Below are positions 34,791-46,019 of a DNA stretch of 64,000 bases, piece after piece. Position 1 is the stretch's first letter, and each line of letters begins with the position of its first letter. A program made the translations under genes and the position numbers. The DNA is from Piezodorus guildinii (taxonomy: Eukaryota; Arthropoda; Insecta; Hemiptera; Pentatomidae): contig CM041295.1 in the NCBI GenBank assembly GCA_023052935.1, positions 17,236,880 through 17,300,879 of the forward strand, read 5' to 3'. The notes beneath the pieces were generated by a model. That model saw only the letters and a program-made list of their open reading frames with translations, did not search any database and had not been told where the DNA came from.

Positions 34791-35110
34791 GAAATTCTGA
34801 AATAATAATAATAATTCCGCACCAAGCCCAACAACTTTACTCGCCCATTTGAGTCTCCGTGATGCTATCAACTCAACTATATTCACAGAATACAAGTTCC
34901 GCAATTCCGCGTTGTGCAACCTTCTAAACTCCCCAGTGGCCTCATCTCTCTTCGGACCAAATATTTTACGTAGTACCTTATTTTCAAAAACCTTAAGCCG
35001 TTGTTCATCCTTCAAAGTAAGCGGCCACGTTTCACATCCGTAAACAGAAATGGCTATATACAGCACAGATATGAGACGTTGATTTTCAAAAGCTACAAAA
35101 GGACATTCTT
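34790..35110 (-). pseudogene. RTE-like LINE C-terminal fragment
   Basis: Minus frame 35135-34704 carries LYIAISVYGCETWPLTLKDE, then VFENKVLRKIFGPKRDEATG, then NIVELIASRRLKWASKVVGL, the post-RT block of this LINE group. After VVGL the homology to the 55.8-kb copy (which continues with ERIPRKLVFADPAG) stops and AATAATAATAATAATT follows, so the C-terminal end has been deleted and joined to the simple-repeat tail. Shares AAGTTCCGCAATTCCGCGTT with the foldback at 55.67 kb. Confidence 0.8.
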
Positions 35111-35111
35111 T

Positions 35112-35450
35112 ATGATATATTTTTATTCTCATCATTAAGTTTTATCAAAATCTTCTATTTTCTTTTATCTGATAAGTCCTTAAAAATTCTATTTATAAAT
35201 GCAGTTATTTTCTATAGGTACTAATTACGCATTTAGTTTCGATCCAAATCATACTAAAACATGCCATTCCACAATTTTAATATAGTGTTATTAATATAGT
35301 AAAAACACAATTCGAGATTTTAATGAGAAAATCATCAAATAAGTTAGCTTTGTAATAGATTGATGGGAGAGTTTTGGGTATCCTATAAAATTTCCTAGAA
35401 TAATTATTTTATAACAAAATAGAATAATTACGAGACCTACTTAGAATGCT
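35112..35450 (+). repeat. diverged repeat family I, copy 2
   Basis: Ordered blocks shared with 22488-22875, including TTTTATTCTCATCATTAAGT and TTATTTTATAACAAAATAGA. It starts where the LINE fragment ends, so the LINE may have inserted next to or into it. Confidence 0.5.
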
Positions 35451-37880
35451 TGTTTCACAATGTGGGCTACCATTGAAATGGGTGTGTTGGCTTTTGTAGC
35501 GAAAATGTCTAGCTACGTGAAGCGGCAACTATGCAATGTCTCTCCTGTTAAGGTGAGATTCCAGCCTATCACGAACCTTCCAAGATTATGCTAAACACTG
35601 ATTAGTTAGGACTAGTAGATTTTCGTAGAACAGCTGGAAAGGGGCAGGAGTTCTCCAGCTGGAGATAATGATAAGGTTTAGAAGCAACCACCCTTCTCTC
35701 GTAATTATTGAGCACCAATTTTATTCATGAGCTGTGCATGAATTCGTTGGAGGGTGGAGCTAACACTGGGAAGATATCTCAGCGCTTCTCATTAATAGAA
35801 GCCTTTCATATTACTTATATTCCCAGTAAATATGATAGTTCTTAATATCATAAGTTTCCAGAGTTGGATCAACATTTGATCCAAAATGGTCAAATTAAAC
35901 TTAACATTATTGAAACTACTGTATAAAAATACCAGACAAACTACAACAGCCTAATTTAAAAACGTAATGACCTATACGATATATACCATCGGAACATTAT
36001 GGATTCATGAAATCAATACACACACACAAAATGTAGACGAAAAAATGTTTTTTAAAAAATGTTTTGAAGCGCATAAATTATGTTTTTGAAGTGTTCAAAG
36101 GATACGTAAAATAAATAGGGTATAGTGTTATTTTATTTGAACCATCTTAAATTATGTTTTATAGACTGTTCATTAATTTTGAAAGTAGCCCAACTCCATT
36201 CTTAGTGAGAAAACGCATATTATTTACCTAATAATTGCCATTATTTTAATATAAACCATAACTTTAACTCCTTTAGATATATTTACGTAGCATGACTCAT
36301 TAGTATCCTGTAAGTCTATTTTCATTATTATTATTATTTTTTTTATACATTAGTGCCAATAATTTTAGTATAAATGGATTTAAAAACACTTTAAAAACAA
36401 ACGCTTCATAAATTATATGCCCGGTATTATCGTATGTACTAGGGATATAGGTAATGCTTAATTGATAGATAACAAAAAGTTTTGTAAGTAAAACAACAAG
36501 CAACAGGAAATAATTGACAAATGTATTTTGGCCACAAATAAACCGTAATGTAAGAGATTCAATACATATCGAATTTTTAAAACATTTTCTCAAAATTAAT
36601 TACCATAAACAGAAGCCATGCTTTTGCAAAAGTTAGACAAAGAAAAGTTTATGATCATCAAGCAATTCTTCATTAACGCTCAATGTAAAATCTAAAAAAA
36701 AAAATAAAAAATGAGGCACTTCACAGAGTTTAATTTAATTTTAATATTATTTCATTTTTTCTATTTCTTGTGTGTCACTTTCCTCTCTCATTTACATTAT
36801 TTTGTTTTATTCTCTATTTAATTAATTTATTGATCTTTTTCTATTATATTTGGTTCCGTAACCTAAGTTTCTATTAAATTATGGCAAACAGGTACTGACT
36901 ATATAGGATTTGGTTTCAAGTCTTGAAGTTCATTTGGATAATCAAAAAAAAAAAAAATAATAAAATAAAATTAATTAAATATTAAGAAAGTTTGAGCTAT
37001 ATGAAAATATTTGTCCTATTCATGGCATTTTAGAATCTTAACTTTACAGTATCTTTTATCGAAAAGCGAGGGTTTTCACAATATTTCCATTTGAATTTTA
37101 TAAATGAAGGTAACAAGAGTAAAAAGAGTTTCTAAATTTAGTTTTTTCGATTTTGTTATTTTAGCATAATATCATAGCTTAATAAAAGACTAACTTAATA
37201 GTTTGTATTGTTTGAGAGAAAACCACCTAGAAGCCTACTAGAATTTTCAATAATATTAAGGAGTCATTTGGAAAATTAGAAACGGATGCATTCAGACTTG
37301 ACTGACCATAGTTTTTACGAACACGACATAAGAATTTTAAGAACATATAAAAGAAATTTTCAAGATTGAGAAAATAGCTATAGGAAATATAAATAAACAT
37401 GAGCCATTATTTTATATTGGACAAGAATTCGCAATTTTTATTCAAAAGCTTTTTAAGACGGTGTACATACGTTGGAGAAGTATGCAAAGAATTCTACATC
37501 ATGATACTAGCTGGAATTTTAAAAATGCTTTATTTTAAGCTATTACTCGAATTATAAAGAAATATTTTTAAAGCCATTTCGCCCGAGCATTTATTACTAA
37601 TCAGGAATCTGCAATACCAAAACTGTAAAAATTTACATACTTAAAAAGGATGAGGCAATTAATTAGTGAGCTGTCGTAATCCTCGTAAAAGATTATTTAA
37701 AACTCCGAGTTCTATAAAACATTAAGATATCGTACTTCAAGTCACCAATTAAACTTTAGATATTATTTTTACTTCATTAGGGTCTTATTTCCCCCAAAAA
37801 AGTATGGAAGAAAATTGAATCTAATTTTACAACATGGATACATCACATACAAAATAAACCAAAAAAAAAATTAAAATATT
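35450..37880. other. AT-rich region without genes
   Basis: Includes a mixed-composition part (35450-35780) and a 97-codon minus frame at 36300-36593 rich in Leu/Ile/Phe without a recognised family. No supported gene. Confidence 0.35.
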
Positions 37881-37882
37881 TT

Positions 37883-38457
37883 TTGTTATATACCTCATGG
37901 ATATTTTACCTACCTCAGATTCTAGTGTTTATAATTTTCTGTTAAAAAATGTTGAGCCTTATTGTACATATGAATATATTGTATGGTTTTACCATTGTAT
38001 AATTTTGTAAAACTTTTAAAAACAAAGATAAGCTGTAGTATTTATATTTAGAGGGGAAAACTTTCAGGGTTTTTACATGAACCCCTCCCCATACTACCTA
38101 TGTTTATGGTTTTCCTCAGTTTATGCTTGGACATGGCTCAGTAATGGTACGTTTATATACATAATTTTTTTTTTACTTCTATATTAAAGTTTAAAGTTTT
38201 GTTTTTTATGCTTATCATCATCAGATTGTGTATCATATTATCATTATTTGTATCTATAATATTGAAGTATGTTGGTAGATTTTCTGTTTTATTTCAAATA
38301 ATATCATTGTCACTACATTAAAAAAAAATGTCATTATCATATTAATATGTATCTCTTTTGTTCTGATGTTTGTAGCCCTGATGATGGCTCACAAGATTGA
38401 GCCGAAACGTTGGAAAAATTAAAAAAATTACTGATTCCTGATTATTCCACCTATAAT
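37883..38457 (+). repeat. Penelope-like family A, right half (A5)
   Basis: Runs from TTATATACCTCATGGATATT through GTTTTCCTCAGTTTATGCTT, ATGCTTATCATCATCAGATT and GCCCTGATGATGGCTCACAA to TGATTCCTGATTATTCCACC. The left inverted module is absent (5'-truncated). The stem carries one change (CAAGATTGAGCC). At about 38160 it has the uninterrupted sequence corresponding to the site of element C in A2. Confidence 0.65.
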
Positions 38458-38459
38458 AA

Positions 38460-39585
38460 AAAAAAAATTTGTATACAAGCAACATGGCAGTTTTGTCTTT
38501 AAAATACAATAAATAATTTTATTTTGTACTTGAGATTTATCCAAATTTTAATGCAAGAAGACGGATTTATTACGAACAAAACTATCATACAAAACAAATT
38601 TTAGTGTTAAAAAATACTTTTATTTATTAAATATAGTTATAAGACTTATTTTTCTTTATACTTACTGTTTTACCTTAATAAAAATATAAATCTACACTGA
38701 TTGTAAATTTGTTTATATATTCTTAAACACATTTAGGAATACTTTATCTCCTTCTACACATATAATAAAATTGATAATACTAACAAAATCTCTCTAAGGT
38801 TGATTACAATTTTGAATTGTTCGACAATACGCTATTTTATGAGATTTAATGTATTGTACTAGTTAATTAATTGAAATTTGAAATAGATACATTCTTCTTC
38901 GATACCTAATTTCCCAGTTCCTTTTGAGTATTCAATTCACATCTCTTTAAGAGTGTGAGGTTTATTTTATGAATGGGTACAAAATTTAAATTAAGAAATA
39001 AATAAAAGAAATGTGGGATATTAATACTAACTAAATTGGATCCACATTCCAGAATATACATTAATTTCCACCATACATTTAATGTTTAATTGAAAATCAG
39101 TGCAAATTTTATTTTTCTAACCTTAAGGCAAACCAGAAGGAAAAAAACAATGCAATGGAAGATCAAATATAAAAATTAGACAATGGTATTTTTTTTTTAA
39201 ATATACCCTAAGCCATCTAATGTTAGCTATTTCGGTTAGAATATTAATTGTTTTTGTTTTCTTTGAACCATTAATATATTTTAGTTTATAAGAACTTTTA
39301 AAGGTAAAATTCTACTACAGGCTGACCAGCCCTGTCAGGCATGTTATCACCTACATAGGGTTGGCCAGCCTGTAATAGTTTTTTAAAATGTGACAAAATG
39401 CATTTTTTATATATGTGCAATATGAAGGTCCGCGAGATGACACTGAAAAATAATTTTGAATTATCTTGACGTCAAATATTTGTGAAGCCTTGGCTCTTAA
39501 TAAGAATTAGTAATTCTCTATAAAGACAATCGAACATTTTTACAGATATAACAATATTATATATGATATTTTATAGTAAGTGAAC
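38460..39585. other. AT-rich region without genes
   Basis: Contains an inverted pair AGGCTGACCAGCCCTG / AGGGTTGGCCAGCCTG around 39318-39372. Otherwise nothing recognised. Confidence 0.35.
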
Positions 39586-39800
39586 CCACTCTTCCGCAAA
39601 CTCTCATTACCGTCTATTCCTGATAATCCCCCGAGGCGGCTGAAAAGACGATGGCCTCGCGACCAACCAAATTAAATTAAGTGCTACCACTTCGTAGTTT
39701 CTTCGCATGGCCTCTATCACGCCCACTTGATCAATTAACACGTTTATTTAATGTATTTTATTGTATAATAAAGTTGTAAATTTATTTTAAATTAAAAAAT
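39585..39800 (+). pseudogene. Jockey-like ORF2 3'-end fragment
   Basis: Short coding relic at 39600-39675 reads PDNPPRRLKRRWPRDQPN, the Jockey ORF2 terminus, followed by the 3'UTR AGTGCTACCACTTCGTAGTT..TTGTATAATAAAGTTG shared with the 6.5 and 23.2 kb copies. Severely 5'-truncated. Confidence 0.8.
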
Positions 39801-40315
39801 TAGTACTTTAATGTTTCGCGGACTGAAGTAAACTCATAGAGCCTGGTTCTTTGTTTTCAGTTCGATTACCCTACTTGGTCATTTATAACATATTAAGTTT
39901 CGGTAGCAGTGTTATTTCGCATGAACCAAACGTGGAACGGTACAGCCCATTAAAATTTAATATCTAGATTTTCAGAATTTAGGAGGTCTGTGACATTGAA
40001 ATGATTGGTTGAAGGGGTCCGCGAAACATTTTTGTTGGAAACCACTGCTCTAAGTAATAGAAAATAAGTAAATTAGAGTATAAAATGCAGAGAATAAAAG
40101 TATCATGAATTACTAGATTGGCCGAGGAGTTGGGAGGTGGAAGGTGCTCGGCCACAACTGGTTTCAGCGCCCCCAGCCCTAAGTAGTCCATCTATTTCTT
40201 GTTTTACTTTAAGATACTAATGGAAATGGGACTGGTCGGATTGAACGGAATTCGGAAAAATGTTATCTCTAGGGTGGATGACCGCCACCTTGGCTCCTCC
40301 TTATCCTATACCATT
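39800..40315. other. mixed stretch, no gene seen
   Basis: A minus frame of 70 codons at 39979-40191 has no recognised motif. Confidence 0.4.
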
Positions 40316-40464
40316 AAAAAAAAAAAAGAAAAAGAAAGAAAGAAAAGAAAAGAAAAAAAACCTATCTATTCATAAGAAAACTTTATACAATTGTAGTATT
40401 GAACACTAACAAATTTATAATAATTAGAAATATGTATTAATAAAGAACTAGTAATGATTGAAAA

Positions 40465-40692
40465 GGGAGCGGCGTAGTCTATTGGATAGAGCACTAGTCT
40501 ACTGTGCTCCGGGTATTGAGACCCTCCTGGGGAAGACCCAACCTCTAAAAAGTGTGTACCAAATAAGATTAGGACAAAAACCTGGCGGTTGTGCGTGGTT
40601 GCACGTCCGTTGGCCTAGAAACAGTACGAATCTCTATATGTACTGAGCCAAGACTCTTCATGAGTTGTAGTGGTACAGGTTTTTTTTTTTTT
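40465..40692 (+). repeat. tRNA-derived SINE family S1, copy 3
   Basis: A box TAGTCTATTGG is present; the B-box region is deleted (CTCCGGGTATTGAGACCC joins head to body). Body ends GGTTGTAG-like TGAGTTGTAGTGGTA then oligo-T. ATTGAAAA flanks it on both sides (40457-40464 and 40696-40703). The duplicated unit at 41175-41182 has a single ATTGAAAA with no SINE. Confidence 0.85.
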
Positions 40693-40702
40693 ATTATTGA
40701 AA

Positions 40703-40703
<1 letters not shown>

Positions 40704-40734
<31 letters not shown>

Positions 40735-40744
40735 TATATATATA
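40704..40744. repeat. (TA)n microsatellite
   Basis: TA run directly after the SINE target duplication; reduced to AATATATAAAATAAT in duplication unit 2. Confidence 0.95.
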
Positions 40745-41022
40745 AATAATCTGCTTGACGCGGGTGCAATTTGAATTTCGTGTCATTGTCTAAAAAGCTC
40801 TGTTTTGTTAATTTGTACTATTTTTTCACAATATAAAACGACTTACATTTTACATAACAAATTTAATTTTCTTATGTTAAGAAAAACATACTTGCAATGT
40901 ATTCTACTTATAAACCTTAAGGAAAAATGCTGAAAATAATGGAGAAAACTGAATCAATTCGTTGCATTGTTTAGGAAGTGGAAACCAAAGGAGTCGAAAT
41001 CGAATTTCATTTTATTATTCTT

Positions 41023-41440
41023 AAAAAAGAAAGAAAGAAAAAAAAAGAATAATTAAAAAAAAATGAGAGAAAAGAAAACATATATCTTTTTAAGGGAACT
41101 TTATACAATTGTAGTATTGAACACTTGCAAATTGATAATAATCAGAATAATTTATTGATAAAGAACAACTAATAATTGAAAAAATATATAAAATAATCTG
41201 CTTCACCCGGGTGCAATATGAATTTTGTGTAATTGTCTAAAAAGCTCTGTTTTGCTAATTTATACTAATTTTTCACAATATGAAACGACTTTATTACAAA
41301 TTTAATTTTCTTATATAAAGAAAAACTTACTTGCAATGTATTCTACTTATAAACCTCCAGGAAAGAATGCTGAAAATAATGGAGAAAACTGAATCAATTC
41401 TAATATAGAGTTAATGGAAACCAGTAATAGCGACAACATA
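41023..41440. repeat. local duplication, unit 2 (empty site)
   Basis: Same order as unit 1 without the SINE: TTATACAATTGTAGTATTGA, ATAATCTGCTTCACCCGGGT, AATGTATTCTACTTATAAAC. Diverged from unit 1 by scattered substitutions and small indels. Confidence 0.85.
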
Positions 41441-41649
41441 TAAAAAGAAATATGAGAGGCAAATCTTCAAAAGTTAAATGAATGGCTTTTATTGCTTGCT
41501 AACAAAAGAGCTATATGATGCTCATTTCCGATGTTTTGATCTCTTTTATCTATTTCTGTAAAACTTGCAAATGCTTCATAAAACCTATTTCAATTAGAAG
41601 AAGAACGCTACATTCTATGCTAACAAAATGCTAGAACGTATTCAAAATG

Positions 41650-41815
41650 GAATCAAATTACAAATTTAAATTTCTTTATTAAAGAAAAACTTACTTGAAA
41701 TGTATTTTACATATAAACGTCTCGGAAAGAATGCTGAAAATGATGGAGAAAACCGCATCAATTCGTTGTGTTCCTTGGAAGGAGTTAGAGGAAATCGATT
41801 ATCGCGACATAATTT
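41650..41815. repeat. local duplication, partial unit 3
   Basis: ACAAATTTAAATTTCTTTAT..AGAAAAACTTACTTG, AATGTATTTTACATATAAAC, AGAATGCTGAAAATGATGGA match the second half of units 1 and 2. The 64-codon frame at 41700-41894 arises from this repeat and is not called. Confidence 0.7.
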
Positions 41816-42069
41816 TATGAATAGAGGTAAAATTTCGTTTCTTCATAAGTTAACTAATACAACTATTTCCGATGTTTTTAGCTCTTTCTGGTAGAACGTA
41901 TACACAATAAAATCAATTCGATTTCGACTCCCTCAATGCAAATGATACGAACTAAATAAAAGAGCCAATAATCAATTTATATGGCAATCACATCAAACAA
42001 CTGAGACGACCTTTGTGTCACAAAGTCAACATTAATCCTTTTGAACAGTCATAAACGAATTTCAAAACT

Positions 42070-42880
42070 AGCTTTAGTAAAACGATGTAAATCCGCTTGT
42101 CCGGATAGAAGCACGCGATCCTCTGGTTTAAGCGCGGTTATAATGTGCAATTCCAGAGAGGAAAATCATTTGTTTGCCATGGATATGGTTGGAAGTGGAG
42201 GGTGAACCCTTGGGATATTGTATATCAAAGGGAGGAAGGGCAGTGTGTTAGCTATCGGCTCAGCAGCTGCACCTTTTGTCGAGGCAGCCGACCATTCACA
42301 CTCACGCACAAACGAACAATTATCACATCCAAAAGGGAGCTCCTCCCTCTCTCGAAATTTTCGTTTCTCTCCTCTTTCATCCCCGCCGTCGATATATAAG
42401 AGGGTAAGCGCTACCCGGAGGAACACACTCAATCACCTCGAAGAAAGCGGCGTTTGCGAAAAAGACACCATTGTAACGAGAGTCGGGACGCGGAAGCGAT
42501 CAATAGAAGGAGGATGGTGTAAGATCCCTGATTAAACAGGCTATAGGAAATATTCCGGGAGTACAAAAGGTCCTTATCTGGAAATCGGGGGCCATTGTAA
42601 GAGCACACACTGGGAGCTTTATTAGTCTCTCGGCGCTTTTATTTCCTCCGGCGTCGAGAAAGCGGGACTGCACACGGCTGCTAAATGTTAATTGCTATCA
42701 ATCGCCGTTTCTGTGAGGGAATTGAAAAATCAGCATGGGACTCTCCCTCTCCACTGTAAATGTTCCCTGCTAAAGGAGGCATGAGGCTGAGGTAAGGGAG
42801 GGGGCTGCCAAAGGAATGCCAGCACGACCCAATGCCAACCCAGATAATGGGAGGGACATGCTTCATCAGTTTTTTGGGGA
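42070..42880. other. GC-richer, single-copy block (promoter/CNE-like)
   Basis: About 800 bp with balanced composition inside AT-rich DNA and no copy elsewhere in the window. Several overlapping frames of 84-105 codons occur on both strands (42145-42399, 42166-42432, 42218-42535) with low-complexity, domain-free translations, as expected for non-coding GC-richer DNA. It has a TATA box, TTTATT and TTAATTGCT-type sites and polypyrimidine tracts. Best read as a candidate promoter or regulatory region of an unseen transcript. Confidence 0.35.
42393..42434 (+). promoter_or_regulatory. possible core promoter (TATA + initiator-like)
   Basis: TATATAAG (42393-42400) in GC-richer DNA, followed by ACTCAATC (42427-42434), near the arthropod initiator TCAKTY. 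Spacing of about 36-38 bp is slightly longer than usual. No recognisable coding start follows. Confidence 0.3.
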
Positions 42881-43113
42881 GGAAAATAAATGGCTAGGTG
42901 CATCTGGTACCGCTCGGGCCTTCAAGATTATATTATAAAATTTGAGTGCAATGTCTTTTTGGAACAGGCTGAGACAAAATTATGCAACATTAAGGCCTCA
43001 TCTCGATATATCATGATAAAAATAATGAATGGCATAGGATGTGAAACGATCGGTGGTTTTTTCCATTTCGAGCTTATGACAGCAATGTGATTTCATTTGA
43101 GTAAAATAATAAT

Positions 43114-43412
43114 AGGGAGCGGTGTGGTCTAGTGGATAGAGCACTAGTCTACTGTTCTCTGGGTCTCGGGTTCCAAACTCCCGGCTGAGGCAGAATTTTT
43201 ATTCTGTTATTTCAGCCGTTGGGCGACCCTGAGTTATGGAGACCCTTCTGGGGCACATTCAGTCTCTAAAAATTGGGTACCCAAATTTGGGGAAAAAACC
43301 AGGCCTAATCAAGGCCTTAATCACCTCCCTACCGTTGGCCGTGAAACAGCACGAATCTCTATATGTACAGAACCCAAGAGACTGCATGGGTTATAGAGGT
43401 ACATTTTTTTTT
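43114..43412 (+). repeat. tRNA-derived SINE family S1, copy 4
   Basis: Most complete body of the four. A box TGGTCTAGTGG, B box GGTTCCAAACTCC (one inserted base), GCAGAATTTTTATTCTGTTA, GGAGACCCTTCTGGGGCACA, CTAAAAATTGGGTACC, CCGTGAAACAGCACGAATC, end GGTTATAGAGGTA plus oligo-T. Copies 1-3 lack parts of this body. Confidence 0.85.
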
Positions 43413-43523
43413 TAAATAATCATACGAGTTTATACCTGAACTATACAATAAGTTTTTTTTTTTTTTAAACACGTTTATCTTACTTTACCAACTATTCTAC
43501 TCAGTTAATGAACTTTTGATTTC

Positions 43524-43570
43524 ATCGACGTTTCGACCCAGCACAATTGCTGACTTGTGCGGGCTGAAAC
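43524..43570. repeat. GTTTCG ... GAAAC hairpin motif
   Basis: GACGTTTCGACCCAGCACAA, loop, TTGTGCGGGCTGAAAC forms a hairpin ending in GAAAC. Same type of motif as in families A-C, here as a single compact palindrome. Confidence 0.4.
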
Positions 43571-43574
43571 AAAC

Positions 43575-44030
43575 ACAATCCACGAGATGGGGAACAGAAC
43601 TGCAGCATTGAGTTTGATGTTATTTTTTTTAAGACGAAGAATGGTGTAGAATGTTTACAATTTATGTGAATGTCTGGTTTCTATGTATTAGAGTTATTTA
43701 TTAACTGAGGATGGATTGGATTTTTCTGTAGAAAAATAATAATAAGATAGGATAGGACAGGGTATAATCGATCGATAACAGGTTTATTAACATTACAATA
43801 ATGTCAATAAATAATTCTTTATATAAATGAAATTCGTGTTTAGACGAATCATTTAAAAACATCTAATAATGTTTTGAATAAAATTACTACACATACATTA
43901 TTGTGAAAGCCAGATCAAACGGTGGCCCGGATGACTGACTATGAATTTTTTACATAACAATAAGCCATAAACTATTAAGAGGAATGAGAAATGTAGTTCT
44001 ATCAAGGAACTGAAAAGAGCTAGGATACGA
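43575..44030. other. AT-rich stretch, nothing recognised
   Basis: No frame or repeat identified. Confidence 0.4.
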
Positions 44031-44034
44031 GTAT

Positions 44035-44420
44035 TAGAGGCCTTCCCCTGGGCGCCAAAATGGCACAAATGTAAATTGAATCGGGCCTGGGGTCAACGGC
44101 TTCCTTAAAACATTTTCGAAGTTCTCCCCCTCCCCCACTGTCCCTCTCTCTCTTGCACACTCACACACTCTCTCTCTCCCTCACACACACACACTCGGTC
44201 GGCCCACGCAGCCACCCACCTCCCACAACCCCTTCTTATTAATATAGTAGATTACTTGTACCTCCACCAACCTCAGTCGAAGGCAATAGATCAAACCGAG
44301 TCTTTTACCCTCCCGGGCCCTTATCGGACTCTTCTAGAGAGCCCTGAGGTACTTAAGGGCCATTAGCAAGTAAATCCAGAACACATTAGAATGCAAGAAA
44401 TCGTGAAATTCTTCTTTGCT
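44035..44420. other. GC-richer single-copy block with CT/CA tracts
   Basis: Contains CCCTCTCTCTCTTGCACACT and (CA)n tracts (44150-44205), CCGGGCCC and balanced flanks. No coding frame. Candidate regulatory DNA, possibly linked to the 42.1-42.9 kb block. Confidence 0.3.
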
Positions 44421-44837
44421 CGAGTAGCAAGCTTGAAAAAGAGATTTGGTGAATTTAAGCACCAAGCCTAATATAGTCTAAAATTGTGGAAATGTATCTC
44501 ATTAGACTATATTCAGTATTATCTCGGTAATTCGAACACTTCAGTAATCTAAAATCGCGAAAAAAAACACTAGCGATTAGCCATTCGTTTATAAATATTG
44601 TTTAACACATTGTAATTTGCGAATATAATTACTTCAAAATTACAATACGGAGTAAATCGTTGTATATTTTAGAATACACTTTGGTATCATCATCCTGTTT
44701 TACTTTTAATCTTTATGTAAATACATAATTAAAATAAACAAAAAAACAATGCTTTCGCTACCAACTAGCAAGTGATAGTTATATATATAACAAGTGTATC
44801 AAATCAAGTTCTGAAAAAGATCCAATAAATATACAGA

Positions 44838-44982
44838 GAATCGAAATGTCGATAAAAATTCTTTAGAAGATATAGAACGCTTATGAAGACGTAGAACCTA
44901 TAATATATATATATATATATATATAATAGGTTCTACGTATTCAAAGCGTTCTATACTTCTAAAGAATTTAATCGACTATATA
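44838..44982. repeat. large cruciform around an AT core
   Basis: Left arm GTCGAT..ATTCTTTAGAAG, TATAGAACGCTT, GACGTAGAACCTAT (about 44847-44901) is inverted on the right as ATAGGTTCTACGT, AAGCGTTCTATA, CTTCTAAAGAAT, ATCGAC (about 44926-44978), separated by an AT run. Imperfect arms of about 55 bp. Confidence 0.8.
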
Positions 44983-45090
44983 TATATATATATATATAAT
45001 ATATATATATATAAAAATAATATATATATATATATATAATAATATATATAAAATATATATATATAATAAATAAGAGAGAGAGAGAGAAGA
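44979..45090. repeat. AT and GA microsatellites
   Basis: Interrupted (AT)n followed by (GA)n at 45073-45085. Confidence 0.9.
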
Positions 45091-45094
45091 AAGA

Positions 45095-46015
45095 TTAAAA
45101 ATAACTTAAAAATAAAATACACTGATAAATATAGTAATCAACAAAATGTTGAAATAAAGGAACCGCTAATCCTAAGACTTATAAAAGATGTGCAAATGTT
45201 CAGTTCCTCACTACCACCATGTTAAAAGCGGTACTTACATTTTTTTATTTATTTCTTCCCGAATCGAGTATTCGATATTCACGCAATATATCTACTTACA
45301 AGAGGTGAAAAAGTAAATTATACGTTGGAGAGATAGATGAAAAGACACCGCGTATTACATAAAATCTTTTCCGCTACAGGCCTACCTCTAACCAGTTCTT
45401 AGCCCCAACCATATTTATGAGGCTTCGGTTAGTACCTTTCAATTGGTTTATCCCAGTTTTTTCTTGCCTTGTAAAAGTTGTTTAGAGAATAAATGCATTT
45501 ATGTTTATTATTAATAATGTTGTCGGAATTGTGGGATTAAGATTTTTTAAGACTGGAGTAACAAGTAGCGAAATTACTTTGTATGCGGCTTATATCAAGG
45601 AACTTAAAGGTTAGATTCTAAAAAAAATATTCTCTATTATCATTATTATGGCCGCTGCATCCTGTTATTCAACGGGCTTGGATTATTTATTCCAAAAACG
45701 AAATAAGCGCTAATACCTATTCAGTTTTGTAAAAATTATTAAAAACAATTTTGGAAAGGAAAATTAAAAATTCTGTAAACGTAAAGTTGTACGAAATATA
45801 AATGAAGTGGTCGGTGATAATATTCTTTATAGCATTTAGTTGGCCTAAGATCAGGTAGTCCTATCATACAGAAGACATCGTTCAGAAATCTGCAAAGAAA
45901 AAAAAATAAGCGTATATGCCGTGCAACTCATAAGTCTCAGGATTTTTGAGGAACATTGGACGATACCACTAAGGAACGTCTTCAAATATTTTGGCGTGAT
46001 AATGGATAACTTCGG
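45095..46015. other. AT-rich stretch, no gene seen
   Basis: No sustained frame; nothing shared with other parts of the window noticed. Confidence 0.4.
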
Positions 46016-46019
46016 AAGC

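Larger units (their letters stand above)
40318..41000. repeat. local duplication, unit 1 (contains SINE)
   Basis: A-rich start, CTTTATACAATTGTAGTATT, then ATAATCTGCTT..GGGTGCAAT, TTTTCACAATAT.AAACGAC, AATGTATTCTACTTATAAAC and AATGCTGAAAATAATGGAGA. Unit 2 (41023-41440) has the same blocks in the same order and strand. Unit 1 also holds an S1 SINE and a TA run. Confidence 0.85.

Noticed and set aside
42145..42535. Overlapping 84-105 codon frames as a small gene
   Set aside because: Frames on both strands overlap with low-complexity translations; composition explains the absence of stops.
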